Origin: a bacterium
Lineage (GTDB): Bacteria; Joyebacterota; Joyebacteria; Joyebacterales; Joyebacteraceae
Length of the DNA: 33,974 bases
Assembly: GCA_025782395.1 (NCBI GenBank)
Contig: JALGZD010000144.1
Location: forward strand, 1 to 33,974
Reading direction: 5' to 3'
The position numbers and the translations under genes were made by a program. The notes below the pieces were generated by a model, which was given only the letters and a program-made list of their open reading frames with translations, made no database searches and had not been told where the DNA came from. Of the stretch, positions 7,585 through 14,046 are shown in pieces. Position 1 is the first letter of the stretch; the number at the start of each line of letters is the position of its first letter.

Positions 7585-7650
7585 CGCATGCAGCGCACGC
7601 GAAGGATCCGTCGCGCCAGGCCGGCGTCCGCAGCCAATGCGCGGTTTCCC
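7581..7650 (+). other. attC-like element after the NUDIX gene
   Basis: CTAGCGCATGCAGCG (7581-7595) overlaps the gene's TAG stop and is identical over CGCATGCAGCG to the left arm of the 5331-5422 element. About 35 bases later, CGCAGCCAATGCGC (7629-7642) supplies ATGCGC, complementary to GCGCAT. A core would be expected at GGTTTCCC (7643-7650), but it does not match GTTRRRY. It reads as a decayed copy of the same kind of site. Confidence 0.33.
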
Positions 7651-7691
7651 AGGCAGTCATCGTAGGTCAGTCCCGGTCTGTGGAGGGCGCT

Positions 7692-8507
7692 GTGGTTCTT
7701 GAGCGGTTGGCGGATCTAAGTCCCGTAGTGCAGGCGCTGGTGGCGGGGTGCTTCACCTGGTTGGTGACGGCCCTAGGAGCAGGCGCCGTCGTTTTTTTCA
7801 GCGCCATCAACAGGAAGATGCTGGATGGGATGCTTGGGTTCGCCGCAGGCGTCATGATCGCTGCGAGTTTCTGGTCGCTTCTGGCTCCGGCAATCGAGAT
7901 GATGGATGGCTCTAGTCTGCCTGTCTGGTTTCCCGCTGCGGTGGGATTCCTGCTGGGCGGATTCTTCCTGTGGGGTTTGAACAAGACGTTGCCCCACCTC
8001 CACATCGGGCTTCCGGTGGAAGCGGCGGAAGGACCGGCAACACACTGGCACAGAAGTACCCTCCTTGTTCTCGCGATTACGCTGCACAATATCCCGGAAG
8101 GGCTGGCTGTCGGAGTGGCTTTCGGAGCGGTGGCTGCTGATCTTCCGTCGGCCACTCTCGCCGGCGCAGTGGCGCTGGCGCTTGGGATCGCCATCCAGAA
8201 CTTCCCTGAGGGGACGGCTGTCTCGGTCCCGCTTCGCGGGGACGGCATGTCTCGGCTGCGTAGCTTCTGGTATGGTCAGCTCTCCGGAGCAGTTGAGCCG
8301 GTTGCCGCAGTGATCGGCGCTGCGGCAGTGGTATCGATCAGAGCGCTGCTCCCATATGCTCTGGGTTTCGCGGCGGGCGCGATGATATTCGTCGTGGTCG
8401 AGCAACTGGTTCCGGAATCACAACTCAGGAAGAACACAGATGTCGCAACTGCGGGCGCGATGTTTGGCTTCGTCCTGATGATGGTATTGGATGTGGCGTT
8501 GGGTTGA
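7692..8507 (+). CDS. ZIP-family divalent metal transporter (GufA/ZupT-like)
   Basis: The protein has about 271 residues and roughly eight transmembrane helices. Helix IV carries [10 protein letters not shown] and helix V carries N-F-P-E-G-T-A-V-S. These two motifs hold the metal-binding His, Asn, Pro and Glu of ZIP carriers, which import Zn2+, Mn2+ or Fe2+ into the cytoplasm. The variable loop is short (H-L-H-I-G, H-W-H). GTG 7692 is favoured because GGAGG (7682-7686) lies five bases upstream; GTG 7680 is in frame. The TGA stop overlaps ATG 8507 of a short reading frame. The exact metal is not deducible. Confidence 0.9.
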   Translation: MVLERLADLSPVVQALVAGCFTWLVTALGAGAVVFFSAINRKMLDGMLGFAAGVMIAASFWSLLAPAIEMMDGSSLPVWFPAAVGFLLGGFFLWGLNKTLPHLHIGLPVEAAEGPATHWHRSTLLVLAITLHNIPEGLAVGVAFGAVAADLPSATLAGAVALALGIAIQNFPEGTAVSVPLRGDGMSRLRSFWYGQLSGAVEPVAAVIGAAAVVSIRALLPYALGFAAGAMIFVVVEQLVPESQLRKNTDVATAGAMFGFVLMMVLDVALG

Positions 8508-8645
8508 TGTTCAGTGGCTGGCTGCTTCGCGCCCTCTTGCTCGTGGTCGCACTCGGTTGTGACGATACACGTATTGAGTCTCGGAACGGTGACTGGGAAG
8601 CGATCTGGGGAGGAAGGAAAACCAGATGCGTAGTCTGCTCAGCAG
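8507..8645 (+). pseudogene. Possible truncated lipoprotein start, or leader, before the MFS gene
   Basis: ATG 8507 overlaps the ZIP stop (T-G-A-T-G), a coupling arrangement. It encodes [20 protein letters not shown], a convincing lipoprotein signal with Cys18. The frame then loses protein-like character and runs out of frame into the MFS gene. This could be the remnant of a lipoprotein gene or a coincidence in a leader. Within the same gap, GGGGAGGAAGG (8607-8617) is well placed for ATG 8626, an eight-codon frame (M-R-S-L-L-S-R-W, stop at 8650) overlapping the MFS start. Confidence 0.25.
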
Positions 8646-8657
8646 ATGGTAGACTAC
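8630..8657. other. Inverted repeat spanning the MFS start codon
   Basis: GTAGTCT (8630-8636) and AGACTAC (8651-8657) are perfect inverted arms. A second pair, CTGCT and AGCAG (8635-8639 and 8641-8645), overlaps the first and would form an alternative small hairpin. The ATG at 8646 lies between the arms. Folding of the mRNA could hide that start and favour ATG 8661. It may act as a translation switch; no terminator-like T-run follows. Confidence 0.3.
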
Positions 8658-9863
8658 GTCATGCAGCGAAAGCTGACCGTCAGGGCCTTCAGGGAGTTCT
8701 TCGCGCTCGAGCACAACATCCTCGTGCTCCTGGGCGCCATTCTGGCAATCGGGATGGGCGAAGAGCTCTGGATTCGCTTCATTCCCAAGTACCTCGAAGT
8801 GCTGGGTGCCGGCGCCGTTGCCATCGGCGTGTACGGCTCTTTCATGCGGATCGTTGAAACGATCTACCAGTATCCGGGCGGTTGGCTTGCCGACAGGATG
8901 GGTCGCAAGCGCGCGCTCGTCCTCTTCAACCTGATTGCCGCCTCCGGCTACGCACTCTACCTGGTGACGGACCGCTGGGAGGTTGTCATCGCCGGGTCCG
9001 TGCTCGTGCTGGCGTGGAGCAGCATGTCACAGCCGGCGATCTTCGCTCTCATAGGCGACACTCTCGGCAAGTCGCAACGGGCGATGGGATTCAGCGTCCA
9101 ATCGATCTGGAAGCGCATACCGATCGTCGTCGCGCCGCCCATCGGCGGATATCTGTTGAAGCGCCTGGGATTCGCTTCGGGCATGCACATCGGGTTTGCG
9201 ATCTCCATCCTGTTCGCGCTGATCGCGATCTACCTTCAATCTCGCTACTACCATATTCCTCCTCCGAATCCGGAATCTCGGGGAGAAAACGCGAAGTCCG
9301 TGTGGCGCATGATGCCTCGCACACTCAGGCGCTTGCTTCTGGCGGATTGCCTGGCCCGGTTCGGTTCAAACCTGGCCGCCATCTATGTGGTACTTCTGGT
9401 CCTCAACGTCCACGGCAAGAGTCCTCTTGAGTTCGGGGCGCTCACTTCGCTGCAGATGCTGACCGCGATCGCCTGCTACATACCTGCGGCACGCCTGGCG
9501 GACCGGTACGGTCGCAGGCCGTTCATTCTTGCCACCTTCGCGCTCTTCGCGCTCTTTCCCATTGGTCTTGTTGTGCTTCCCGTGGGTTGGCTTTTCGTCG
9601 CGTTTGTGATAGCCGGACTGCGCGAAGTCGGAGAGCCCGCGAGGAAGGCCCGGATTGTCGACCTTGCCGCAGAGTCGCACCGCGGTCGCGTTATCGGCTT
9701 CTACTATCTTATCCGTGGGTTGGCCACGATACCGGCTCCGTTCCTGGGTGGCCTGCTGTGGCAACGCGGCCACACATGGCCTTTCATCCTCGGCGGTGCG
9801 GCATCGGCCGTTGGGCTTGTGTTCTATGCCTTGAGTTCGCGGGGGATAAGGGGGGGTAGTTGA
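8646..9863 (+). CDS. Major facilitator superfamily transporter
   Basis: The protein has 405 residues and about twelve transmembrane segments in two halves. The loop 2-3 motif A is clear: G-G-W-L-A-D-R-M-G-R-K-R (residues 78-89). Its second-half counterpart is A-R-L-A-D-R-Y-G-R-R-P (near 280). The closing Y-Y-L-I-R-G-L-A-T-I-P-A-P segment is common in a group of drug or metabolite exporters of unknown substrate. The start may be ATG 8646 or 8661 (M-Q-R-K-L-T-V); the nearest strong ribosome site (8607-8617) suits neither perfectly. The gene is followed after 81 bases by the DUF2061 gene. Direction and substrate of transport are unknown. Confidence 0.9.
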   Translation: MVDYVMQRKLTVRAFREFFALEHNILVLLGAILAIGMGEELWIRFIPKYLEVLGAGAVAIGVYGSFMRIVETIYQYPGGWLADRMGRKRALVLFNLIAASGYALYLVTDRWEVVIAGSVLVLAWSSMSQPAIFALIGDTLGKSQRAMGFSVQSIWKRIPIVVAPPIGGYLLKRLGFASGMHIGFAISILFALIAIYLQSRYYHIPPPNPESRGENAKSVWRMMPRTLRRLLLADCLARFGSNLAAIYVVLLVLNVHGKSPLEFGALTSLQMLTAIACYIPAARLADRYGRRPFILATFALFALFPIGLVVLPVGWLFVAFVIAGLREVGEPARKARIVDLAAESHRGRVIGFYYLIRGLATIPAPFLGGLLWQRGHTWPFILGGAASAVGLVFYALSSRGIRGGS

Positions 9864-9944
9864 CTGAGAGCGGGGAATGCCTACAATCGTAGTCGATATC
9901 TGTAGTGAGCGCAGGTAGAGGCAAAGTCTCATCAGGAGATACCA

Positions 9945-10241
9945 GTGGACACAGCGAAACGCTCGTGGATGAAGTCGATCACCTGGCGGGTTATCGGAAT
10001 CGTGCTTCTCGGACTGATCTCCTATCTCATCACAGAGGACTGGAAGGAGATGGCCATCATCACGGTCATCTTCCACGGTATCCGCGTGGTTCTCTACTAC
10101 TACCATGAGCGGGTCTGGGAGCGTGTTTCCTGGGGCAGGGTGAAGCATCCCCTCGCGGACCTGCCGGTGACAAGCGAACTGACGCCCGACGATCTCGAGG
10201 CCGTGAAAGAACAGCTCAGATCGCTCGGATATATCGACTGA
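9945..10241 (+). CDS. DUF2061 membrane protein
   Basis: The protein has 98 residues. It opens with K-R-S-W-M-K-S-I-T-W-R-V-I-G, the signature of DUF2061, then has two transmembrane segments (about 15-32 and 38-56) and the family H-E-R-V-W-E-R-V-x-W-G sequence. A ~30-residue soluble tail (S-E-L-T-P-D-D-L-E-A-V-K-E-Q-L-R) is not part of the core domain. The start is GTG with CAGGAG eight bases upstream. Function is unknown; in other bacteria the domain is found near sulfate-assimilation (CysC/APS kinase) genes, but none is here. Confidence 0.9.
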   Translation: MDTAKRSWMKSITWRVIGIVLLGLISYLITEDWKEMAIITVIFHGIRVVLYYYHERVWERVSWGRVKHPLADLPVTSELTPDDLEAVKEQLRSLGYID

Positions 10242-10262
10242 GGGTACTGATTTGAGAGGAGC

Positions 10263-10448
10263 GTGTACGGGCACTACTCGGAGTGCTGCGAGCGGAAGGA
10301 GCTTGTGGGTTGTTGGGAGTGTGATGAGTTCGAAGAATGCGGTAGACTCAAGGAGCTTGAGGCGGGACACGGACAGGCCCATATCAAGAACCTGAGAAGG
10401 ATCAGGCGAAACGGTGTCGGAGCGTTTCTGAAGGGGAAGCGCGACTGA
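10263..10448 (+). CDS. Short Cys-rich DUF3795-like protein
   Basis: The protein has 61 residues and starts at GTG after GAGAGGAG. The cysteines lie in C-C-E-R-K-E-L-V-G-C-W-E-C-D-E-F-E-E-C-G, matching the second half of DUF3795 (x-G-C-x-x-C-x-x-x-x-x-C), followed by H-G-Q-A-H-I-K-N-L-R-R-I. The usual first half, with its C-G-x-x-C pair, is absent. An in-frame stop at 10248 rules out an upstream extension, so this is a half-length version. Probably a small metal-binding protein. It lies in a run of small genes ahead of the NifX-like gene, 34 bases away. Confidence 0.65.
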   Translation: MYGHYSECCERKELVGCWECDEFEECGRLKELEAGHGQAHIKNLRRIRRNGVGAFLKGKRD

Positions 10449-10482
10449 TACATCAAACCCCAGCACGGAAGCAGAGGTCGAG

Positions 10483-10869
10483 ATGAAGATAGCCATTGCA
10501 TCAGACGACGGAAAGACGATCGCGTCACACTTCGGACGGACGAGAGGTTTCGTGATCGTGGAGACCAAGGACGGGAAGATCACGGGCAACGAGTACCGGT
10601 CGAACACCTTCACGGCCCACGTGACGGGGCTCGAGGGCGAGTCACAGGCGGACAATCGACATGGCCCTATCCTGAACGCGTTGTCCGATTGCCAGGTCGT
10701 CGTCGCACGCGGCATGGGACGACGCATATACGACGATCTCGCGGCAGCCGACATAGAGGTCTTTGTGACAAACGAGGTCGAAGCAGAGAAAGCCGCCGAG
10801 CAGTATCTCATGGGGAAGCTCGTGGATAACCCGGATCAGACGTGCGACCACTCAGTCGACGAAGACTAG
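10483..10869 (+). CDS. NifX/NifB-like dinitrogenase cofactor-domain protein
   Basis: The protein has 128 residues. It starts M-K-I-A-I-A-S-D-D-G-K-T-I-A-S-H-F-G-R and continues with I-L-N-A-L-S-D-C-Q-V-V-V-A-R-G-M-G, both typical of the PF02579 fold that binds FeMo-co precursors in NifX/NafY. Stand-alone members are common in organisms that do not fix nitrogen, where their role is unclear; no nif gene is seen in this window. The Cys (in D-C-Q) and His (in S-H-F-G) could ligate metal or a cluster. GAGGTCGAG precedes the ATG. The gene is 34 bases upstream of the dihydroorotate-dehydrogenase-like gene. Confidence 0.9.
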   Translation: MKIAIASDDGKTIASHFGRTRGFVIVETKDGKITGNEYRSNTFTAHVTGLEGESQADNRHGPILNALSDCQVVVARGMGRRIYDDLAAADIEVFVTNEVEAEKAAEQYLMGKLVDNPDQTCDHSVDED

Positions 10870-10903
10870 AGACGCGGCGGCCACTGCGTGGGAGGAAAAC
10901 GAG

Positions 10904-11890
10904 ATGGCAGATCTGGCTACCACGTATATGGGACTCGAGCTCAAGAACCCGCTGGTCGTCGGGAGCTCCGGTCTGACGAACTCCGTGGAAGGTGTGGTTG
11001 CGTGTGCGGAAGCGGGGGCAGGCGCCGTGGTGCTCAAGTCGATCTTCGAGGAGGAGATCGTCGCTGAGGTTGACGGTGTGGTGGCGTCCGGGCAGACACC
11101 GTACATGCATCCGGAAGCGGCTGACTATGTCAGGAACTACGGCATGGAGAACGCCGTTGGACGCTACATCTCGCTCGTGTCCGACGCGAAAAAGGCTGTC
11201 TCCATTCCGGTAATAGCCAGCATCCACTGCGTCTCCGCGAAGGGTTGGCTGGATTTCGCGAAGCGAGTTGAGATCGCCGGTGCGGACGCGCTCGAACTCA
11301 ACGTGTTTGTGTTTCCATCTGACCCGGAGCGTGACGGTCGCGTGAACGAGCAGATTTGCATTGACGCCGTCAGATCGGTGAAGGAACTGGTATCCATCCC
11401 CGTGGCTATCAAGATAGGCTCGTTCTTCTCCGGACTCGCCCACACGGCAGCAAGGTTGTCCGAGGCCGGCGCCGACGCGATCGTGCTGTTCAATCGTTTC
11501 ATGCGCTTCGATTTCGATCTTGAGAAAATGGAGCTGGTTCACACAGGGCATCTCAGCAGTCCCGAAGAGATGTACCCCACACTCAGATGGATGTCTATCC
11601 TTGCGGGACAGCTCGAGTGCGATCTTGTGGCTACGACCGGGATCCACGACGGCACGGCTGTCGTGAAGCAACTGCTGGCCGGCGCCGCCGCCGTGCAGAT
11701 CTGTTCGGCCTTCTACAGGAACGGAATCGACCATGCCGGGGTCATCCTGGAAGAGCTCGGAAGTTGGATGAACTCCCACGGCTATGCGTCTGTTGCCGAT
11801 CTTCGCGGGAAGATGAGCCAGGAGATGAGCGCGAACCCGGCGAGCTACGAGCGCGTTCAGTTCATGAAGGACTCGGGGCAGAAGACATAG
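10904..11890 (+). CDS. Dihydroorotate dehydrogenase-like flavoprotein
   Basis: The protein has 328 residues in a TIM-barrel like PyrD. It opens with L-A-T-T-Y-M-G-L-E-L-K-N-P-L-V-V-G-S-S and continues with A-G-A-G-A-V-V-L-K-S-I-F-E-E, V-I-A-S-I-H-C-V and D-A-L-E-L-N-V-F. The phosphate-site loop G-I-H-D-G comes near residue 250. The family is annotated as dihydroorotate dehydrogenase-like and in many anaerobes lies near pyruvate:ferredoxin oxidoreductase. It probably binds FMN. No pyrimidine gene is nearby, so a true role in UMP synthesis is doubtful. GGAGG precedes the ATG. It is followed after 18-24 bases by YjbQ, and the two are likely co-transcribed. Confidence 0.88.
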   Translation: MADLATTYMGLELKNPLVVGSSGLTNSVEGVVACAEAGAGAVVLKSIFEEEIVAEVDGVVASGQTPYMHPEAADYVRNYGMENAVGRYISLVSDAKKAVSIPVIASIHCVSAKGWLDFAKRVEIAGADALELNVFVFPSDPERDGRVNEQICIDAVRSVKELVSIPVAIKIGSFFSGLAHTAARLSEAGADAIVLFNRFMRFDFDLEKMELVHTGHLSSPEEMYPTLRWMSILAGQLECDLVATTGIHDGTAVVKQLLAGAAAVQICSAFYRNGIDHAGVILEELGSWMNSHGYASVADLRGKMSQEMSANPASYERVQFMKDSGQKT

Positions 11891-11914
11891 CGCCGGCTGC
11901 GCCAGGAGATGAGG

Positions 11915-12334
11915 ATGAGAAGCTACAGGAAGGAACTCTGGTTCAACGTGCCGGGCCGTCGGGCGTTCATCAATATCACGCCCCAGGTGGAGGAGGCGCT
12001 CACGGAATCCGGGGTGTCGGAAGGACTCGTGCTGATCAATGCGATGCACATCACGGCGTCCGTGTTCATCAACGACGATGAGTCAGGACTTCACCAGGAC
12101 TACGAACGCTGGTTGGAGGGACTCGCTCCGCACGAGCCGGTAGACGCGTACATGCACAACAGAACCGGAGAGGATAATGGAGACGCGCATCTGAAGCGCC
12201 AGGTGATGGGAAGAGAGGTAGTCGTAGCTATCACCGGCGGCGCTCTGGATTTCGGGCCGTGGGAGCAGATCTTCTACGGCGAATTCGACGGCGGTCGGAG
12301 AAAGCGCGTTCTTGTCAAGATCATAGGAGAGTAG
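11915..12334 (+). CDS. YjbQ family (UPF0047) protein
   Basis: The protein has 139 residues. It shows the family landmarks: [23 protein letters not shown], then a central acidic [13 protein letters not shown], and [19 protein letters not shown]. The conserved His and Asp cluster may bind metal or phosphate. E. coli YjbQ shows weak thiamine-phosphate synthase activity, but the native role is unsettled. Two ATGs lie two codons apart (11909, 11915); AGGAG at 11903-11907 is better spaced for 11915. It directly follows the flavoprotein gene. Confidence 0.92.
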   Translation: MRSYRKELWFNVPGRRAFINITPQVEEALTESGVSEGLVLINAMHITASVFINDDESGLHQDYERWLEGLAPHEPVDAYMHNRTGEDNGDAHLKRQVMGREVVVAITGGALDFGPWEQIFYGEFDGGRRKRVLVKIIGE

Positions 12335-12410
12335 CTCGCCTTCGTGAGTGCTTGCGGACCGGAAGCGGCAGGCCCCGGGCGATCTACACGGCTGGAGAAG
12401 GAGCGGAATC

Positions 12411-13043
12411 ATGAGAGGAACGACGATCCGAAGATCGATCGCGACGGTCGCGGTTGTCCTTGCACTTGCGGCCATCATGGCTGGTTGCGCTTCGACCGAC
12501 ATCCGGTCACAGACGTCGCCGGACTACAGGGGTCAACCGTACGAGAAGATAGCTGTCTGGATCGATATCGACGACGCCCTGACTGCACACAGGGCGGAGG
12601 ACTTCCTCGTTGAGGAGCTGGTTGAGCGGGGGGTCGACGCGGTGCCTCAGTACTCGGTCTTCTTCGCCGGGAGGGACTACACGTACGCCCAGCGGCAGCG
12701 AGAACTCGACAAGAAGGGGATTGACGCCGTCCTCACCATCGAGCTGACGGATAGCGGAGCAACGAAGCACCGCACACCGGATCGCCTGCACAGGGTCCGC
12801 CGCGTCAACCCGTACACGGGCCGCGTTCACACACACAGCGAATGGACCCGGGGCCATGTAGATGTGGACGCCTGGGCCGACTTCTCCGCGGAGCTGATTG
12901 ATAGAGCCGGCGGGGACGTGGTCTGGCTCGCTGTTGCGAGAACCGCCGGGGATCCATCGATCGGCAGAGCCGGCTTCACCGAGTCGGTGTCGCGAGAGGT
13001 AGCCGACCAGCTGATCAAGGACGGACTCGTCGTAACGGACTAG
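12411..13043 (+). CDS. Hypothetical outer-membrane lipoprotein
   Basis: The protein has 210 residues. A lipoprotein signal peptide ends in I-M-A-G-C (Cys26), and the mature protein starts A-S-T-D. The rest has alternating strands and helices: Y-E-K-I-A-V-W-I-D-I-D-D, F-L-V-E-E-L-V-E-R-G-V-D-A-V, G-I-D-A-V-L-T-I-E-L-T-D-S-G, and the closing S-R-E-V-A-D-Q-L-I-K-D-G-L. The order, with a small molecule-like fold and a terminal helix, recalls DUF4136 and CsgG-like lipoproteins, but I cannot assign a family firmly. GGAGAAGGAG upstream supports ATG 12411 over 12348. A tandem repeat follows the gene. Confidence 0.82.
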   Translation: MRGTTIRRSIATVAVVLALAAIMAGCASTDIRSQTSPDYRGQPYEKIAVWIDIDDALTAHRAEDFLVEELVERGVDAVPQYSVFFAGRDYTYAQRQRELDKKGIDAVLTIELTDSGATKHRTPDRLHRVRRVNPYTGRVHTHSEWTRGHVDVDAWADFSAELIDRAGGDVVWLAVARTAGDPSIGRAGFTESVSREVADQLIKDGLVVTD

Positions 13044-13061
13044 TTCTGTCCCGTCGTCGTG

Positions 13062-13120
13062 CGCGATCCAGCTGCAGGGACGCGATCCGGCTGCAGGGGA
13101 CGCGATCCGGCTGCAGGGGA
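13062..13120 (+). repeat. Three tandem copies of a 20-base GC-rich unit
   Basis: The unit is CGCGATCCGGCTGCAGGGGA. Copies lie at 13062-13080 (19 bases; one substitution and one base fewer), 13081-13100 and 13101-13120, with the last two identical. The array lies between the lipoprotein stop and the start of the methyltransferase gene. CTGCAG is a palindrome at the centre of each copy. It may be a variable-number repeat or a cluster of protein-binding sites. There are no spacers, so it is not a CRISPR. Confidence 0.9.
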
Positions 13121-13164
13121 GAGGACGCCGCGGGCATAGATCGGTGTGGTTCCGGAGGTTTGAG

Positions 13165-13881
13165 ATGTCGTTCTACTCGGACTTCGCCGAGTACTACGAA
13201 GAGGTGTTTCCGTTCGAGGAGCCGGTCTACGAGTTCCTGCTTGAGCGGCTTCCGGACGGAGGCCGCGTGCTTGATGTCGGGTGCGGAACCGGCGATTACT
13301 GCGGGAAGCTCACCGGAGCAGGTCTTGACGCGGTCGGCATCGATCTCGACCCTGAGATGATCGCCGCCGCGCGCTTGCGTCACAGCGGGCTGGAGTTCCA
13401 TGCGATGGACATGCTCGGGGTCGGCGCGCTCGATGGACCGTTTGCCGGCGCATTCTGCATCGGAAATGTAATCTCCCACATCACACACGGTGAGCTCGAC
13501 ACATTCCTGAGTGATCTGGCTTCTCTTCTTGTTCCGGGAGCGCCTTGGGTGATGCAGTTGGTGAACTGGGACTATCTCCTTACGAAGGAATCGCATCGAT
13601 TCCCGGATGTTCCCATAAGAGATGGAAAGATAGTCTTCGAGAGGCGCTACCCGTCCATCGACGAGGAGAACGTTACCTTCGTCACCAGGCTCCAGGGAAG
13701 GGACGAGGCCGTTTTCGAAGGTGCGATAGAGCTTCATCCTCTCTGCACAGAGAAATGCGTTCGTCTGCACGAGAAGCGCGGTTTCCTGATGCTCGATCAC
13801 TTGGGGAGCTTTCGGGGGAAGGGGTTTGAGCCCGGCGTGCCCTCTTCCAGCATCTTCGTCTTCCGCGCTCCCGAAGCGTAG
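13165..13881 (+). CDS. Class I SAM-dependent methyltransferase
   Basis: The protein has 238 residues. It opens with S-F-Y-S-D-F-A-E-Y-Y-E-E-V-F-P. Motif I is R-V-L-D-V-G-C-G-T-G-D-Y (about 34-45), motif II is A-V-G-I-D-L-D-P-E-M-I, followed by G-P-F-A-G-A-F-C-I-G-N-V-I-S-H and a P-G-A-P-W-V-M-Q-L-V-N motif in place of the usual P-G-G. The second half (R-R-Y-P-S-I-D-E-E-N-V-T-F) is typical of small Methyltransf_25-type enzymes. GGAGG at 13153-13157 supports ATG 13165 over GTG 13144. The substrate is unknown. Confidence 0.87.
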   Translation: MSFYSDFAEYYEEVFPFEEPVYEFLLERLPDGGRVLDVGCGTGDYCGKLTGAGLDAVGIDLDPEMIAAARLRHSGLEFHAMDMLGVGALDGPFAGAFCIGNVISHITHGELDTFLSDLASLLVPGAPWVMQLVNWDYLLTKESHRFPDVPIRDGKIVFERRYPSIDEENVTFVTRLQGRDEAVFEGAIELHPLCTEKCVRLHEKRGFLMLDHLGSFRGKGFEPGVPSSSIFVFRAPEA

Positions 13882-13954
13882 ACCACCTGCTTTCAGATTC
13901 AGCTTGTCGGGGCCCGTCAAACTCTGAGACAATCGCAGTACTGTGAGTACCTTT

Positions 13955-13973
13955 CGAGCCCCAGGGGGGCTCG
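13955..13973. other. GC-rich hairpin in the leader of the ammonia-lyase gene
   Basis: CGAGCCCC and GGGGCTCG form an 8-base perfect stem with a 3-base loop (AGG). A second hairpin, CTGTCC-GGCT-GGACAG, follows at 13986-14001. Both lie in the 165-base gap before the histidine ammonia-lyase start. With no T-run, neither is a standard intrinsic terminator for the upstream methyltransferase, although the first could end transcription weakly. A leader regulatory role is possible. No known riboswitch pattern was recognised. Confidence 0.4.
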
Positions 13974-14046
13974 CGAAGCATTGTGCTGTCCGGCTGGACA
14001 GGCCCGACAGACAGACGAGGAGAACGAAATCCACGAGGAGAGATGA

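Noticed and set aside
9366-10811. Antisense open frame (481 codons) across MFS, DUF2061, DUF3795 and NifX-like genes
   Set aside because: It spans four real plus-strand genes and their gaps, with no domain or credible start.
10483-10869. Evidence for nitrogen fixation
   Set aside because: A lone PF02579 domain protein is common in non-fixing bacteria, and no nif genes are seen.
10904-11890. True pyrimidine-pathway pyrD
   Set aside because: It belongs to the dihydroorotate-dehydrogenase-like branch, and no pyrimidine gene is near.
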